The notes under the pieces were generated by a model. The model was not told where the DNA came from and searched no databases. It worked only from the letters and a program-made list of their open reading frames with translations. This document shows positions 16,376 through 25,455 of a stretch of 64,000 bases of DNA, piece by piece (positions within the stretch are counted from its first letter, which is position 1; every line of letters starts with the position of its first letter). The stretch lies in assembly GCA_964432985.1 (NCBI GenBank), contig CAYSPT010000026.1, forward strand, positions 1 through 64,000, written 5' to 3'. The DNA comes from CAYSPT01 sp964432985. GTDB lineage: Bacteria; Muiribacteriota; CAYSPT01. The position numbers were made by a program, and so were the translations under genes.

Positions 16376-17281
16376 ATGAGTGAAGCACTGGTTCTCAGAA
16401 ACGTTCACAAGTCCTTCTACGAAAAAGAGCACTCCAGCAAGAAGAAGGACCGCACATCCGATGTTCCCGGAAATGGTGGGAACGGGAACGGATCCCGGAT
16501 CGGTCAGATTTTCCGTACCATGATCGGGACCGCCCGGGTTTTTTTTTCACCGCCATCGAAAGTGCGCGTTCTGGAGGACATCAACATCACGGTGGGAAAC
16601 GGCGAGATATTCGGTCTGCTGGGGCCCAACGGATCGGGAAAATCAACCCTGATCCGCCTGGTTGCCACCCTCCTTCTTCCCGACCAGGGCGAAATCACGG
16701 TATTCGGACAGTCAGTACTGGACAGTCCCCGGGAGATAAGGAGGTACCTCAACCGGGTATCGGTAGAGGCGTCTCTCTTCAGAAAACTGAACGCCATGGA
16801 GAATCTCACCTATGCAGCCAGGCTTTACGGTGTAGAGGTTGAATCAGGGCTCAGGCAGACTGAACAGGTCCTGTACGAGTTCGGTTTGAAGCACAGGGAC
16901 CTGTACACCTCGGTAGAGAACCTCTCCCGGGGAATGCAGCAGAAGGTAGCCATTGCCCGTGCACTGATGACCTCGCCCATGCTGCTGTTGCTGGACGAGC
17001 CCACCACCGGGCTCGACCCGAGGTCCAAACGGGAGGTGCAGGACTTCATCATGAATGTCAGAAACATTAATGACACCACGGTGATCCTGACCACCCACGA
17101 CATGGTAGAGGCGGAGAAGCTCTGTGACAGAATCGCCATCATATCCAAGGGGAAGATCATCGCCTGCGGCACGTGTGACGAGCTGAAGGCGCTGTCGTCC
17201 AGGGAAGAATCAAGCCTGGAGGATCTCTTCCTCGATTTGACAGGCGAACAGCTAACCGGGGATGCGGAGAAGCGGGAGTAA
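16376..17281 (+). CDS. ABC-2-type exporter, ATP-binding protein
   Basis: The start at 16376 is preceded by GGAAGGAGG; a longer frame from 16268 runs through the terminators and is not used. The 301-residue ATPase has Walker A GPNGSGKST (residues 83-91), a Q-loop region, signature LSRGMQQKVAIARAL, Walker B LLLLDEPTTGLD and the H-loop TTHDMVEAE. Between the first strand and Walker A is an extra segment, about residues 20-62 (SKKKDRTSDVPGNGGNGNGS and on), rich in Lys, Gly and Asn, not normal for the family. Together with the permease 80 bp downstream it should form a DrrA/NodI-like exporter in the inner membrane; the cargo is unknown. Confidence 0.9.
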   Translation: MSEALVLRNVHKSFYEKEHSSKKKDRTSDVPGNGGNGNGSRIGQIFRTMIGTARVFFSPPSKVRVLEDINITVGNGEIFGLLGPNGSGKSTLIRLVATLLLPDQGEITVFGQSVLDSPREIRRYLNRVSVEASLFRKLNAMENLTYAARLYGVEVESGLRQTEQVLYEFGLKHRDLYTSVENLSRGMQQKVAIARALMTSPMLLLLDEPTTGLDPRSKREVQDFIMNVRNINDTTVILTTHDMVEAEKLCDRIAIISKGKIIACGTCDELKALSSREESSLEDLFLDLTGEQLTGDAEKRE

Positions 17282-17360
17282 TCAACAGCGGATGTAATCA
17301 TCAGGACGCAGTACGTCTGTCACTTCCGCTCTCTGGATTCCTGGGAACCAAGAAGAGGAG

Positions 17361-18179
17361 ATGAGTACAATGAACACGATCAGCGGAGCATATCAGGGCG
17401 CCTTCGCCTTCGTAGAGCGCCAGTTCAATCTGCTGAAACGGTACCTGTCATGGGAGATCGTGTTCCTCTTCTACACCATCGTCAATACCCTTACTATCGG
17501 GTTGATCGGGATCCAGTTTGGTGGAGGAGAAGACAACTCCCGGGTTTTGTACCTGGTTATCGGAGCCCTCATGTGGGGGTACCTCTCGGTAATCTTTCAC
17601 GAAGTGTCGGAGTCCATCAGCTGGGAGCGGTGGGAAGGGACCATCGAGTTCACCTTCGCCTCCCCAATCCACCGGCTGGTGCACCTCAGCGGTATGTGCA
17701 CCTACGCCTCACTGTACGGAATGATCCGAACGGTGGCGGTCATGCTGGTGGTGATGCTCTTCTTCGACTTCGAAATGGGACGGTCAAACGTGACAGGTGC
17801 CCTGCTGGTGCTGTTGCTCTCCAGCATGGCGCTGATGGGACTTGGGCTTATTGCGGCAGTGTTTCCCATCCTGTCTCCGGAAAAAGGCTCCCAGGCGTCA
17901 CACATCCTGGAGGGATTTCTGCTCCTGATATCCGGGGTGTACTACGAGGTGACCACCCTGCCGGTGTGGCTGCAGCCCCTTTCCTGGCTGTCACCGGCAA
18001 CGTACACCATCCGGGCGGTGCGGGCTGCGCTCCTGGATGGTGCTTCCACGGTGAGTTTGCTTCCGGACATGGGAAGGCTGATTGCCACGGGGTTCATCCT
18101 GCTTCCACTGGGGTTCGTTATCTTCGGGCGGGTGGAGCGCTGGGCCCTGCGGGCAGGTAAGCTCAAGCGCAACGGCTAG
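17361..18179 (+). CDS. ABC-2-type exporter, permease protein
   Basis: The 272-residue product has six membrane segments in the ABC-2 arrangement: two near residues 25-75, two at about 110-165, then about 175-195 and 240-260. The connecting helix before the fifth segment contains FPILSPEKGSQASHILEGFL, and the conserved VYYEVTTLPVWLQPLSWLSPATY segment precedes the last. An AAGAGGAG site precedes the ATG. It partners the ATPase just upstream and is closed by an intrinsic terminator at 18188. Likely role: lipid, polysaccharide or drug export; no further evidence. Confidence 0.88.
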   Translation: MSTMNTISGAYQGAFAFVERQFNLLKRYLSWEIVFLFYTIVNTLTIGLIGIQFGGGEDNSRVLYLVIGALMWGYLSVIFHEVSESISWERWEGTIEFTFASPIHRLVHLSGMCTYASLYGMIRTVAVMLVVMLFFDFEMGRSNVTGALLVLLLSSMALMGLGLIAAVFPILSPEKGSQASHILEGFLLLISGVYYEVTTLPVWLQPLSWLSPATYTIRAVRAALLDGASTVSLLPDMGRLIATGFILLPLGFVIFGRVERWALRAGKLKRNG

Positions 18180-18187
18180 CGCTTGTG

Positions 18188-18211
18188 AGCGGAACGGCTA
18201 ATCCGCTTTTT
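18188..18211 (+). terminator. Intrinsic terminator of the ABC operon
   Basis: AGCGGA (18188-18193) and TCCGCT (18202-18207) form a six-pair stem followed by five T residues, nine bases after the permease stop. Confidence 0.6.
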
Positions 18212-18263
18212 AGCGCAACGGCGAGACCGTGTTTTTCCGCAGAAACCGGTCTGGAAGGATGGT

Positions 18264-18295
18264 CCGGCATGGGTCCTTAACAGGATCCATGCCGG
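18264..18295. terminator. Long hairpin between convergent ABC permease and nadA
   Basis: CCGGCATGGGTCC (18264-18276) and GGATCCATGCCGG (18283-18295) pair over 13 positions with one mismatch, two bases beyond the nadA stop. There is no T-run on either strand. It may stop transcription, protect a 3' end or simply separate the convergent units. Confidence 0.45.
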
Positions 18296-18296
18296 A

Positions 18297-19220
18297 TTAC
18301 TTCTTGACCGCCAGCATACGCTCCACGCTTATCCGGGCCTTCTCGGCGATGGCCTCTGGAACTGTTATCTGATATTGATTGTTGTTAAGGGAATCGAAGA
18401 CGGATTTAATCGTGGTTTTTTTCATATTGGTGCAGACCTTGGAATTGCCCAGGGAAAGTAATGTCTTACCTGGTACATCCTGAGAAAGCCTCTGGATCAT
18501 TCCCATCTCGGTACCCACGATGATGGTATCCGCCGGAGTGTTTTTGGAAAAGGGGAGCATCCCCCCGGTGGAGCACACGCAGTCGGCCAGTGCCACCACT
18601 TCCGGCGGGCATTCCGGATGGACTACCAGAACCGCGTCGGGATAGGTCTCTTTTGCTTTTGCCACGTCATCCAGTGAGAATTTCTGATGAACGTAACAGT
18701 ACCCGTCCGGAGTTATTATTTCTTTTTCCGGCACCTGCTTTTGCACGTAATTGCCCAGGTTTTTATCGGGGATGAAAATGACCTGCCGCTCTTTAAGGGA
18801 CCTGACCACCTCCACAGCGTTGGCGGAAGTCACGCAGATATCAGAAGCCGCCTTTACCGCAGCAGTGGTGTTGACATAACAAGCCACGGCGGCCCCTGGA
18901 TAGCGTTTTTTCAGCGCTTCTATATGGTAAGTATCCACCATGTCCGCCATGGGGCAGCCGGCGGTACGTACGGGCAGAAGAACCGTCTTTGACGGGTTGA
19001 GGATCTTGGCTGTCTCGGCCATGAAATGTACTCCGCAGAAAACGATGACATCTTTATCAGTCCTGGATGCCTCCACCGACAACCCAAGGGAATCACCAGT
19101 GTAATCCGCCACTTCCTGTACTTCCATCATCTGGTAATAATGAACCAGTATGACCGCGTTTTTGTCCTGCTTTAAGCGTTGTATCTGCTTGATAAGATTC
19201 TGATTTTCGTCAGATTTCAT
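18297..19220 (-). CDS. nadA: Quinolinate synthase NadA
   Basis: This 307-residue protein condenses iminoaspartate with dihydroxyacetone phosphate to quinolinate in NAD synthesis, using a 4Fe-4S cluster. The three cluster cysteines are recognisable with the usual spacing: C89 (TAGCPMADM), C175 (GYCYVHQKF) and C263 (VCTNMKKTT). Other family motifs are HYYQ near residue 27, FCGVHFMAETAK near 61 and HPECPPEV near 201. Length matches the short archaeal/thermophile form. nadB and nadC are not adjacent. AAAGGTA serves as ribosome site. A hypothetical gene lies upstream on the same strand, about 90 bp away. Confidence 0.95.
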   Translation of the reverse strand: MKSDENQNLIKQIQRLKQDKNAVILVHYYQMMEVQEVADYTGDSLGLSVEASRTDKDVIVFCGVHFMAETAKILNPSKTVLLPVRTAGCPMADMVDTYHIEALKKRYPGAAVACYVNTTAAVKAASDICVTSANAVEVVRSLKERQVIFIPDKNLGNYVQKQVPEKEIITPDGYCYVHQKFSLDDVAKAKETYPDAVLVVHPECPPEVVALADCVCSTGGMLPFSKNTPADTIIVGTEMGMIQRLSQDVPGKTLLSLGNSKVCTNMKKTTIKSVFDSLNNNQYQITVPEAIAEKARISVERMLAVKK

Positions 19221-19312
19221 ACCGGTACCTTTTTTCTATATGCAGGTCGATCCGTCAAGTTCCGGGCCGCCGCTGACAATGGTGTATTCATATTATCACC
19301 AGTTCAGGTATT

Positions 19313-20527
19313 TCACAAGAACTCCGTTGCACCTGGAGTTCCTGTGGCGAAATACTTGAAAGCACCTTCCTTCAATGCTCCCCGGTGAACCAGGGCGATG
19401 TAGACGATCTGATCGTCATCCCTCTGCTGGTAGTAGATGTAACTCCCTTCGGGAATGTCAACGAACTCGCAATACCCGCTGCAGCTGAACAGAAGGAGAA
19501 GGTCAGCAGGGCTGGTCAGCATAAACACCGTGTGGTTCTGGACCCTCCCAACCGGCACCAGGTACCGTTGCAGAGCGGTCCCCCGTTCGCACACCAGCAT
19601 CCCGTGAAGATCTTTGCGGTAATTTTTTAAAACATCCCGTTTAACGACGAGGCCGCTGCTGCCCTCTGGTTGCAGCAGACGGCTGAAATTTCCTTTCAGA
19701 TATCGCTTGAACTCCTGTTCTATGTCGGCCAACGCTTCCAGGCTTTTCCCTGACGGCTCACGGTCAAGATCATCACGCAGTTTCTCAACCCAGGTTTTTC
19801 TACGCCGGGAAAGCGATTCGGCCACGGCTTCATAGACGGCTCTGTCCATTTTCCACAGGGCCCGGGCAATACAGTAGTCATCAAGAGTGGAGACGAATTC
19901 GAAACGCTCACGGCGGGTGAGCAGCGGCAGCAAATAGAGCGAGAAAAGAAGGTCGGTCACCAGAGAGTAGATTTCCGGTTCCTGATGAAACAACACCATG
20001 AGCAGACGTTCTTCTTCTTCGCGGGAAAGGCAGTGCACGATCTCAACCAGCTTGACCAGTCCCCGTTTGAACCGGCTGAAATATCCGATTCCTGACATAT
20101 ACTTGAGCACCGAATCGGCATCGTAGCGGGCCGGGTCGTAGATATCGCTGATGAGCAGGTACCGCAGACCGTTTTCAGGAAGACAGATTCTGCCTTCCTG
20201 AAGATCGGCCGCCACCGGTGCTGCCAGCAGATCGAACACACCGCCGGCAAGCTCCAGGCGACGCCCGAACTCTTTGAGCTTGCTGGAAGCAGACTGCGCG
20301 ATGTTCGGATGAACCAGGGGCAGTACTGCTGAAAATGTTTTCTCCGTCAACTCCAGCCGCCGCTCGGTGCCGTCCTCGTCCCTGACGGAGATCGGATGAA
20401 AGGAAAATCCGATCAGGGCATCGCGCGCGATGATCCTCCGCCCCCCCCCCTTGAGCGCGAGATTCAAGGGACCCTCTCCCGGTTTTACCAGGGTGACCAG
20501 ACGACCTTGTGCACATATAAACGTCAT
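19313..20527 (-). CDS. Hypothetical protein with an in-frame poly-G tract
   Basis: The start chosen is the ATG at 20527 (MTFICAQGRLVTLV), which has GGAGG upstream; the frame extends 31 codons further without a site. The 404-residue product has no signal peptide. It has a mixed alpha-beta N-terminal domain, a helical middle region (SREEEERLLMVLFHQEPEIY) and a C-terminal beta-rich region. I recognise no family. Codons for KGGGRR near residue 30 contain ten consecutive G on the coding strand (20441-20450), a possible site of slippage. Confidence 0.6.
   Translation of the reverse strand: MTFICAQGRLVTLVKPGEGPLNLALKGGGRRIIARDALIGFSFHPISVRDEDGTERRLELTEKTFSAVLPLVHPNIAQSASSKLKEFGRRLELAGGVFDLLAAPVAADLQEGRICLPENGLRYLLISDIYDPARYDADSVLKYMSGIGYFSRFKRGLVKLVEIVHCLSREEEERLLMVLFHQEPEIYSLVTDLLFSLYLLPLLTRRERFEFVSTLDDYCIARALWKMDRAVYEAVAESLSRRRKTWVEKLRDDLDREPSGKSLEALADIEQEFKRYLKGNFSRLLQPEGSSGLVVKRDVLKNYRKDLHGMLVCERGTALQRYLVPVGRVQNHTVFMLTSPADLLLLFSCSGYCEFVDIPEGSYIYYQQRDDDQIVYIALVHRGALKEGAFKYFATGTPGATEFL
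20441..20450 (-). repeat. Homopolymeric tract of ten G within a coding region
   Basis: Ten consecutive C on the plus strand, ten G on the coding strand, lie near codon 27-30 of the 19313-20527 gene. Tracts of this length are prone to slipped-strand mispairing and can switch a gene on and off when placed near the start codon, as here. Confidence 0.85.
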
Positions 20528-20645
20528 CGATTCCTCCACAGAAGCATTATACTCTTCTTTCAAGAATATCTCGCTTTGAGTGCGCTTGATACCAGCGGGG
20601 ATGCTAATACAAGCAGGCAAGTTTTTCCAAACAGTTTGGACCGGT

Positions 20646-20677
20646 AAAAAAAACCGCCGTACCAGGCGGTACGGCGG
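20646..20677 (-). terminator. Strong intrinsic terminator after the barrel-like gene
   Basis: On the minus strand CCGCCGTACC and GGTACGGCGG pair perfectly over ten positions with a four-base loop, followed by eight T. It ends the transcript of the 20705-21487 gene and separates it from the downstream 19313-20527 gene. Confidence 0.9.
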
Positions 20678-20704
20678 AGTAGAATCAATACTACTTTACA
20701 GTGG

Positions 20705-21487
20705 TCAGAACTTCTTCATGATCATGAATTTGACACCGGAGAATTCCATTTCGGCGTGGTCATCACCCGAGTCGGCTTCCAGGTCGAGCATCCGGTAACC
20801 GACAACTGCCTTAAGATCGTCCTGGATCTTGTACACAAGCCCCAGGTCCAGATCGGTGACCGCACCGCCGTCATCACCGGAGTCGACTTCCAGCCAGCCG
20901 ACCTGCCCGTACAGCTTGATCTTTTCGTTGAACTGGGTGTAACCAGCCAGGCCGATGACCGGAATGGGAGCATCGAATGATTCCGCCCTTGTAGTGGCAA
21001 CATTGATGACTTCACCGGTAATCGACGCCTCGAAGTCAAACATCCGGAGGCCCAGCAGCAGGGAGACCTTGCCGGTGTCGGTCTCCTTGAGATACCGGTA
21101 GTAGTCGATGTCGATCAGCGTCGTCTTTATAGATGATGTAAGAAGGGTATCCGCATCGTAATTAATCCCTTTATAGGTGATTTGTTGAGTCATCTGCTTG
21201 CGGCCCTCGTTCTCCATACTGGCGTAATTGAGCTTGATCTTGTAGTTGGGACCGCCCTTGTAGGTGAACGAGAGGCACACGGGGCTGTCGTCGTCGAGCC
21301 CCAGGGTGTTCTGCAGGTTGAGGGTGTCACCGATCACTGCTCCCTCGGTAACCTTGACAGATCCATCGAGTTCCTGCAGCCAGGTTCCGACTGCCACGGA
21401 GAGCTTGCCGTCTCCTTCGGCCAGCGCCGGTGATACAGACAACATCAGACCGATAAGAGCAATACACACACACTTTGAAACCTTCAT
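20705..21487 (-). CDS. Exported outer-membrane beta-barrel-like protein
   Basis: The 260-residue product starts with a classical signal peptide (MKVSKCVCIALIGLMLSVSP, cleavage after ALA). The mature part alternates amphipathic strands with short turns, has no Cys, and ends in a hydrophobic strand with a terminal Phe (FMIMKKF). These are features of small outer-membrane barrels. Asp/Glu-rich turns such as GDDGGAVTDLDLG are seen. A precise family is not recognised. It has its own strong terminator, so it is probably monocistronic. It supports a double-membrane cell. Confidence 0.7.
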   Translation of the reverse strand: MKVSKCVCIALIGLMLSVSPALAEGDGKLSVAVGTWLQELDGSVKVTEGAVIGDTLNLQNTLGLDDDSPVCLSFTYKGGPNYKIKLNYASMENEGRKQMTQQITYKGINYDADTLLTSSIKTTLIDIDYYRYLKETDTGKVSLLLGLRMFDFEASITGEVINVATTRAESFDAPIPVIGLAGYTQFNEKIKLYGQVGWLEVDSGDDGGAVTDLDLGLVYKIQDDLKAVVGYRMLDLEADSGDDHAEMEFSGVKFMIMKKF

Positions 21488-21739
21488 CTTAGTACTTCCC
21501 CCTTTCTCATGATGGCACTATTATATGCACGGCGGCCTTTGAATGCAATGCCTCATTTTAGTAAACCGTGCTTTCTTCATTCCTTGCTTGATGGCGAGAC
21601 TGCTTGGCTTTGGTACTGAATGATGTCATACGAGGCCAGATATCTGAGACCGATTGGATAGACCGTATTCACATTCCGATCCAACAATTTGCAGGAAAAA
21701 GGCAGAGTTTTTCATCGGACAGGCCGCCTGCTTCAGCAG

Positions 21740-22273
21740 CTACCAGATATCCTCTTCGTCATCATTATAGTCTTCTTTGGACACCGCTGTTATCAGAGCA
21801 CCCACCGTTTCCGGCCGCCGGAGGCCCCAGAAACTCCAGGTCGTCCCTGTGTTCAAATTGGTGAAATGTACCCTGGTTTCGCTTACCATGAGGTCCAACT
21901 GGCTGTCTATGGATATCTGCCGCACCTTGCGCCCTTCGCAGTGACTCAACACCCTGGTATTGGTCACACCAAAAACGGCTTTCATCTCGGTCACCTTGAT
22001 CTGGGAGTAGTACGAAACTACTTTGAGTATGTAGAGAATTGTAATGGTGCCGACCATAAATCCCATTACAATACCCTGTTCTTTCACTTCACGGGTCATC
22101 AGGTACGTCAACAGAGCCGCCACGGCCACCACGAGACTTCCCACCGGTACTTCTTTCCTTAACAAAAATCCGATGAAAACCGCTTTTTCAGGCTGTCCGA
22201 CCCAGAGGATCTTCTCATCCTCCTGAAGATACTGGCTAAGAATTTCCTTTTCCGATCTGACATCATAGTTCAT
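21740..22273 (-). CDS. PH-like (bPH/YdbT-type) membrane protein
   Basis: The ATG at 22273 follows the cysS stop by one base (TGA-c-ATG) and has GGAAGG inside the end of cysS, so translation is coupled. The 177-residue product has LQEDEKILWVGQPEKAVFIGF, two adjacent membrane segments (about 46-90) and then a beta-rich domain (AVFGVTNTRVL through LNTGTTWSFWGLRRPE). This order of an 'E-x-x-x-W-x-GxP' lead, two membrane helices and the TNxR motif is that of bacterial PH-domain proteins. It ends in an acidic tail. The function is unknown. Confidence 0.65.
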   Translation of the reverse strand: MNYDVRSEKEILSQYLQEDEKILWVGQPEKAVFIGFLLRKEVPVGSLVVAVAALLTYLMTREVKEQGIVMGFMVGTITILYILKVVSYYSQIKVTEMKAVFGVTNTRVLSHCEGRKVRQISIDSQLDLMVSETRVHFTNLNTGTTWSFWGLRRPETVGALITAVSKEDYNDDEEDIW

Positions 22274-22274
22274 G

Positions 22275-23657
22275 TCATACCTTCCGCCATCTAACCCCAT
22301 CCCGAGTATCCTCCAGAACAATCCCCCGCGCTTTCAGATCATCACGAATTTCATCGGCCCGAGCGAAATCATTTTGCTTCCTGGCATGCTCCCGCTCTTC
22401 AATTAACCGTTCAATACCGTCGTCAATCTCGATCTCTTCTTCCTGCAGAAGAGACAAGCCAAACACGGTATCCATGATTTCAATGCAATTGAGAGCCGCC
22501 TCTGAGTCCATCTCCTGGTCACGCATCATATCCCATAACACCGCCAGCGCCTGCGGCATATTGAGATCATCGTTGACTGCCTGCCGAAAACGGTCACCAT
22601 ACTCTTTTTCTTTTCCTTTTCTGCCGGCGGCCTTGAGGTCTCGAATCACGATTTTCAACCGGTCATAGGTATTCCGAGCGTGCTCGAGAGCTTCTATGGA
22701 GAAATTGAGTTTCTTGCGGTAATGGGCGTTGAGGCATAAATAACGATAGTCAAGCGGTTTAAATCCAAGGTTCTGAAGTTCGCTGACCGTGTACAGGCCA
22801 CCGGTGCTCTTACTGACTTTTTCTCCCTTATAGGTCAGAAATGCACCATGCATCCAGAACTTCACCCAGGGTGTGACCCCGAAGGCGGCTTCCGATTGAG
22901 CAATCTCGTTGGTATGATGTACGGAAATATGATCTTCACCCCCGGAGTGAATATCAAACTGGTGCCCCAGATACCGTGATGACATAGCCGAGCATTCCAC
23001 GTGCCATCCAGGAAAACCTATTCCCCAGGGAGATTCCCACTCCTGCTGCCGGCTTCCCGGCGGTTGGGAAAACTTCCACAGGGCAAAATCGGTTGGATTC
23101 CGCTTGGCACGCATGTCGGTCCGTTTTCCCGCCTGAAGCCCCTCTGCTTTCAACCGTGCTATCCGGCCGTAATCCGGTAGTTTTGATGTATCAAAATATA
23201 AACCGTCATCGGTCCTGTAGGTGAATCCCCGGTTTTGAAGCTTCACTACCAGGTTTATTTGATCGTCTAAATGCTCGGTAGCCCGACACCAGATATCCGG
23301 TTCCCCTATATTCAATTTATTCAGGTCATTCCTGAAAACATCCCAATAATAATTCGCTATGTCTTCTGCTTTTTTCCCTTCCCGTTGGGCGGCTTTTTCC
23401 ATTTTGTCCTCGCCGGTGTCGGCATCACTGGTCAAATGTCCCACATCGGTCACATTCATGACATGGTTAACCAAATAACCGTTGTAGAGAAGAACCCGTT
23501 TAAGCACATCGGCAAACACATAGCTCCTGAGGTTCCCGATATGCTGATACCAGTAAACGGTAGGTCCGCAGGTGTAAAAACCCACCTTTCCAGGAGTAAT
23601 GCTTTCGAACCGCTCCTTTGTGCGGGTCAGGGTGTTAAAGAGAACAAGATCAGACAT
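22275..23657 (-). CDS. cysS: Cysteine-tRNA ligase CysS
   Basis: This 460-residue class I aminoacyl-tRNA synthetase charges tRNA-Cys. The ATP-binding motif is HIGN in [16 protein letters not shown], preceded by the zinc-binding Cys of [10 protein letters not shown]. Further zinc ligands lie in WHVECSAM and [13 protein letters not shown], and the KMSKS loop reads KVSKS. All catalytic elements are present and length is normal. GTTTCC-free spacing and an AAGGG-type site precede the ATG. The bPH gene is coupled to its stop codon. Confidence 0.96.
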   Translation of the reverse strand: MSDLVLFNTLTRTKERFESITPGKVGFYTCGPTVYWYQHIGNLRSYVFADVLKRVLLYNGYLVNHVMNVTDVGHLTSDADTGEDKMEKAAQREGKKAEDIANYYWDVFRNDLNKLNIGEPDIWCRATEHLDDQINLVVKLQNRGFTYRTDDGLYFDTSKLPDYGRIARLKAEGLQAGKRTDMRAKRNPTDFALWKFSQPPGSRQQEWESPWGIGFPGWHVECSAMSSRYLGHQFDIHSGGEDHISVHHTNEIAQSEAAFGVTPWVKFWMHGAFLTYKGEKVSKSTGGLYTVSELQNLGFKPLDYRYLCLNAHYRKKLNFSIEALEHARNTYDRLKIVIRDLKAAGRKGKEKEYGDRFRQAVNDDLNMPQALAVLWDMMRDQEMDSEAALNCIEIMDTVFGLSLLQEEEIEIDDGIERLIEEREHARKQNDFARADEIRDDLKARGIVLEDTRDGVRWRKV

Positions 23658-23742
23658 GATGGAACCCTTTCATAGCGGGGTGGATGTATAATGTAAGTAA
23701 ATCATTTGTAAGTGCATGGTCCTGCGGTAACGATACCGAAGT

Positions 23743-25365
23743 CTATTTGATCATTTTTTCGAGAGCCTTGAGCTGCTTGGCTACTTTCCTGGCAGTCCCG
23801 CTGTTGGGGTCGAGTTTCAGATATGTCCTGAAACAGTCAGCGGCTTTCCCTGGATCGGACCGCTTCTGATAGTAGAGAACCCCCAATCTCAGATACGACG
23901 AGGCAAAGGATGAATCAGCCTTGATCGCCTGTTCGTACCGTTTGATAGCGTCATCGTAACGTTTCTTCTTTTCGAGAAGCACTCCCAGGTTGTGAAATGC
24001 ATTGACGTATGCCGGGTTACATTGCGCAGCCCGCTCGTACCACATCATTTTTTCATCCACGCTGCCTGCTGCCAGGCCGCGTTGAAAATACGTCTCGGAT
24101 AGGATCTTTCTCGATTCACGATGATCCGGGTTCATTTCCAGAACCCGTTCCAGGGTTTTAAATCTCATCTCTTCGTATGCTTCTGCCAGCATAACGAATC
24201 CCTTAGCCTGCGGTTTGTGCCCCAGCGCCACTTCCAACTGCTTTACCCGTTCTCCCGCATCTTTGAGGACGGCAATTTTATCGAGGCTCATCGGTTTGAC
24301 CGGTTTGACTGTAACAACAGGTTCAACATGTATTACCGGTTCAACCGGTTCGGCGACTTTCGGTGGAGTTTCGGCCGATTCAGGTTCAGGCGAACTGGCA
24401 GCGGTTGTCTTACTGGCAGCGGTTGACTTCCTTGCAGAAATTGCCTTAAGGACTTCTTTGTAATTGGGAAGTACTCTTTTAGCCTTCTGTCGCCAGCCAT
24501 CTTTCAGAGTGGAAGTAGCGGCTTTTTGGGCTTCTGCCAGGTACAATTCAGCCAGCTTTTCCCTGGCCGGCCGGCACTCGGTATCGAGTTTGAGCGCTTC
24601 CTCACACAGGGTGATGGCTTTAAATGAGGATGATACCGTTGATGCCATTTCAACTTTGGCCAGAGCCAGTTGTTGACCGATACCCGTGTTCGTAAGATCA
24701 AGTTTTCTGGCATCTTCAAGCAGAGATACCTTGTCGTGAACGGTGATTGCCGCTTCAGAGGCGGAAATAGAGCAATCTATCAACAGTTGGCGAAGCTCGG
24801 AAGTTTGCATTTTTTCATAATAATTGTTAACGGTTTTCATAACATCCGTGTAATCGCCTATCTCGTCGGAGGCAGTCTTCATGAGCTTTAATATGTCGAG
24901 TACGTTCTCGTCCGGAGCAAACTGGAGAGATTTCACGAGAAGTTCGATTTTCCTGGTTGCCCGGGTATTGGCTTTTGCCATGGCAAAGTAGGTTTCCGAA
25001 AGTTTCCTGGAAATTGGCAGTTCAGATTTGCCGCCGGTCATCAGAGAAGCGTTCCGTAGCAAGTCTTCACGGGCAGCCAGGTCGCGTGAAGAGATGCCCT
25101 TTTTGTAATAGGCCTTCCCCAGCAGTACCTTGGCATCCTGGAACTCGGAATCGATGTCTACCGACTGCTCCAGTTTTTCGATGGCTTTGCTAAGTTGGCC
25201 CTTGCTTAGATAGAGTTTTCCCTGCTCACAGTGGTAGGCGGCGGACGCCTGCATCCGGGACAGGAAGATGTAACCTCCCAGGGCCAGCAAAACCATGACG
25301 AATCCCGCAATGGTGGTAAAACCTTTTCCCGCGTTTCGTTGCCTCATGGTTTTCATGAATGTCAT
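23743..25365 (-). CDS. Membrane-anchored TPR-repeat protein
   Basis: The 540-residue product has a basic N-terminus and a membrane anchor (about residues 16-34, FTTIAGFVMVLLALGGYIFL), then TPR repeats. Clear units include YHCEQGKLYLSKGQLSKAIE near residue 43, and VNAFHNLGVLLEKKKRYDDA and FASSYLRLGVLYYQKRS near the C-terminus. The middle has a low-complexity linker rich in Ala, Pro, Val and Glu (about 320-370). GGAGGTACC precedes the ATG. It is the last of a same-strand group with 25456 and 25989, which suggests a common membrane complex. The partner is unknown. Confidence 0.75.
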   Translation of the reverse strand: MTFMKTMRQRNAGKGFTTIAGFVMVLLALGGYIFLSRMQASAAYHCEQGKLYLSKGQLSKAIEKLEQSVDIDSEFQDAKVLLGKAYYKKGISSRDLAAREDLLRNASLMTGGKSELPISRKLSETYFAMAKANTRATRKIELLVKSLQFAPDENVLDILKLMKTASDEIGDYTDVMKTVNNYYEKMQTSELRQLLIDCSISASEAAITVHDKVSLLEDARKLDLTNTGIGQQLALAKVEMASTVSSSFKAITLCEEALKLDTECRPAREKLAELYLAEAQKAATSTLKDGWRQKAKRVLPNYKEVLKAISARKSTAASKTTAASSPEPESAETPPKVAEPVEPVIHVEPVVTVKPVKPMSLDKIAVLKDAGERVKQLEVALGHKPQAKGFVMLAEAYEEMRFKTLERVLEMNPDHRESRKILSETYFQRGLAAGSVDEKMMWYERAAQCNPAYVNAFHNLGVLLEKKKRYDDAIKRYEQAIKADSSFASSYLRLGVLYYQKRSDPGKAADCFRTYLKLDPNSGTARKVAKQLKALEKMIK

Positions 25366-25455
25366 TCTTGGTACCTCCGCAGTAAACGGGCCTTCTTTGC
25401 TTGAATCAGTCTTCAGGCCTCTCGAAGATTGACTGGGTGCCGTAGAACAGCTGGG

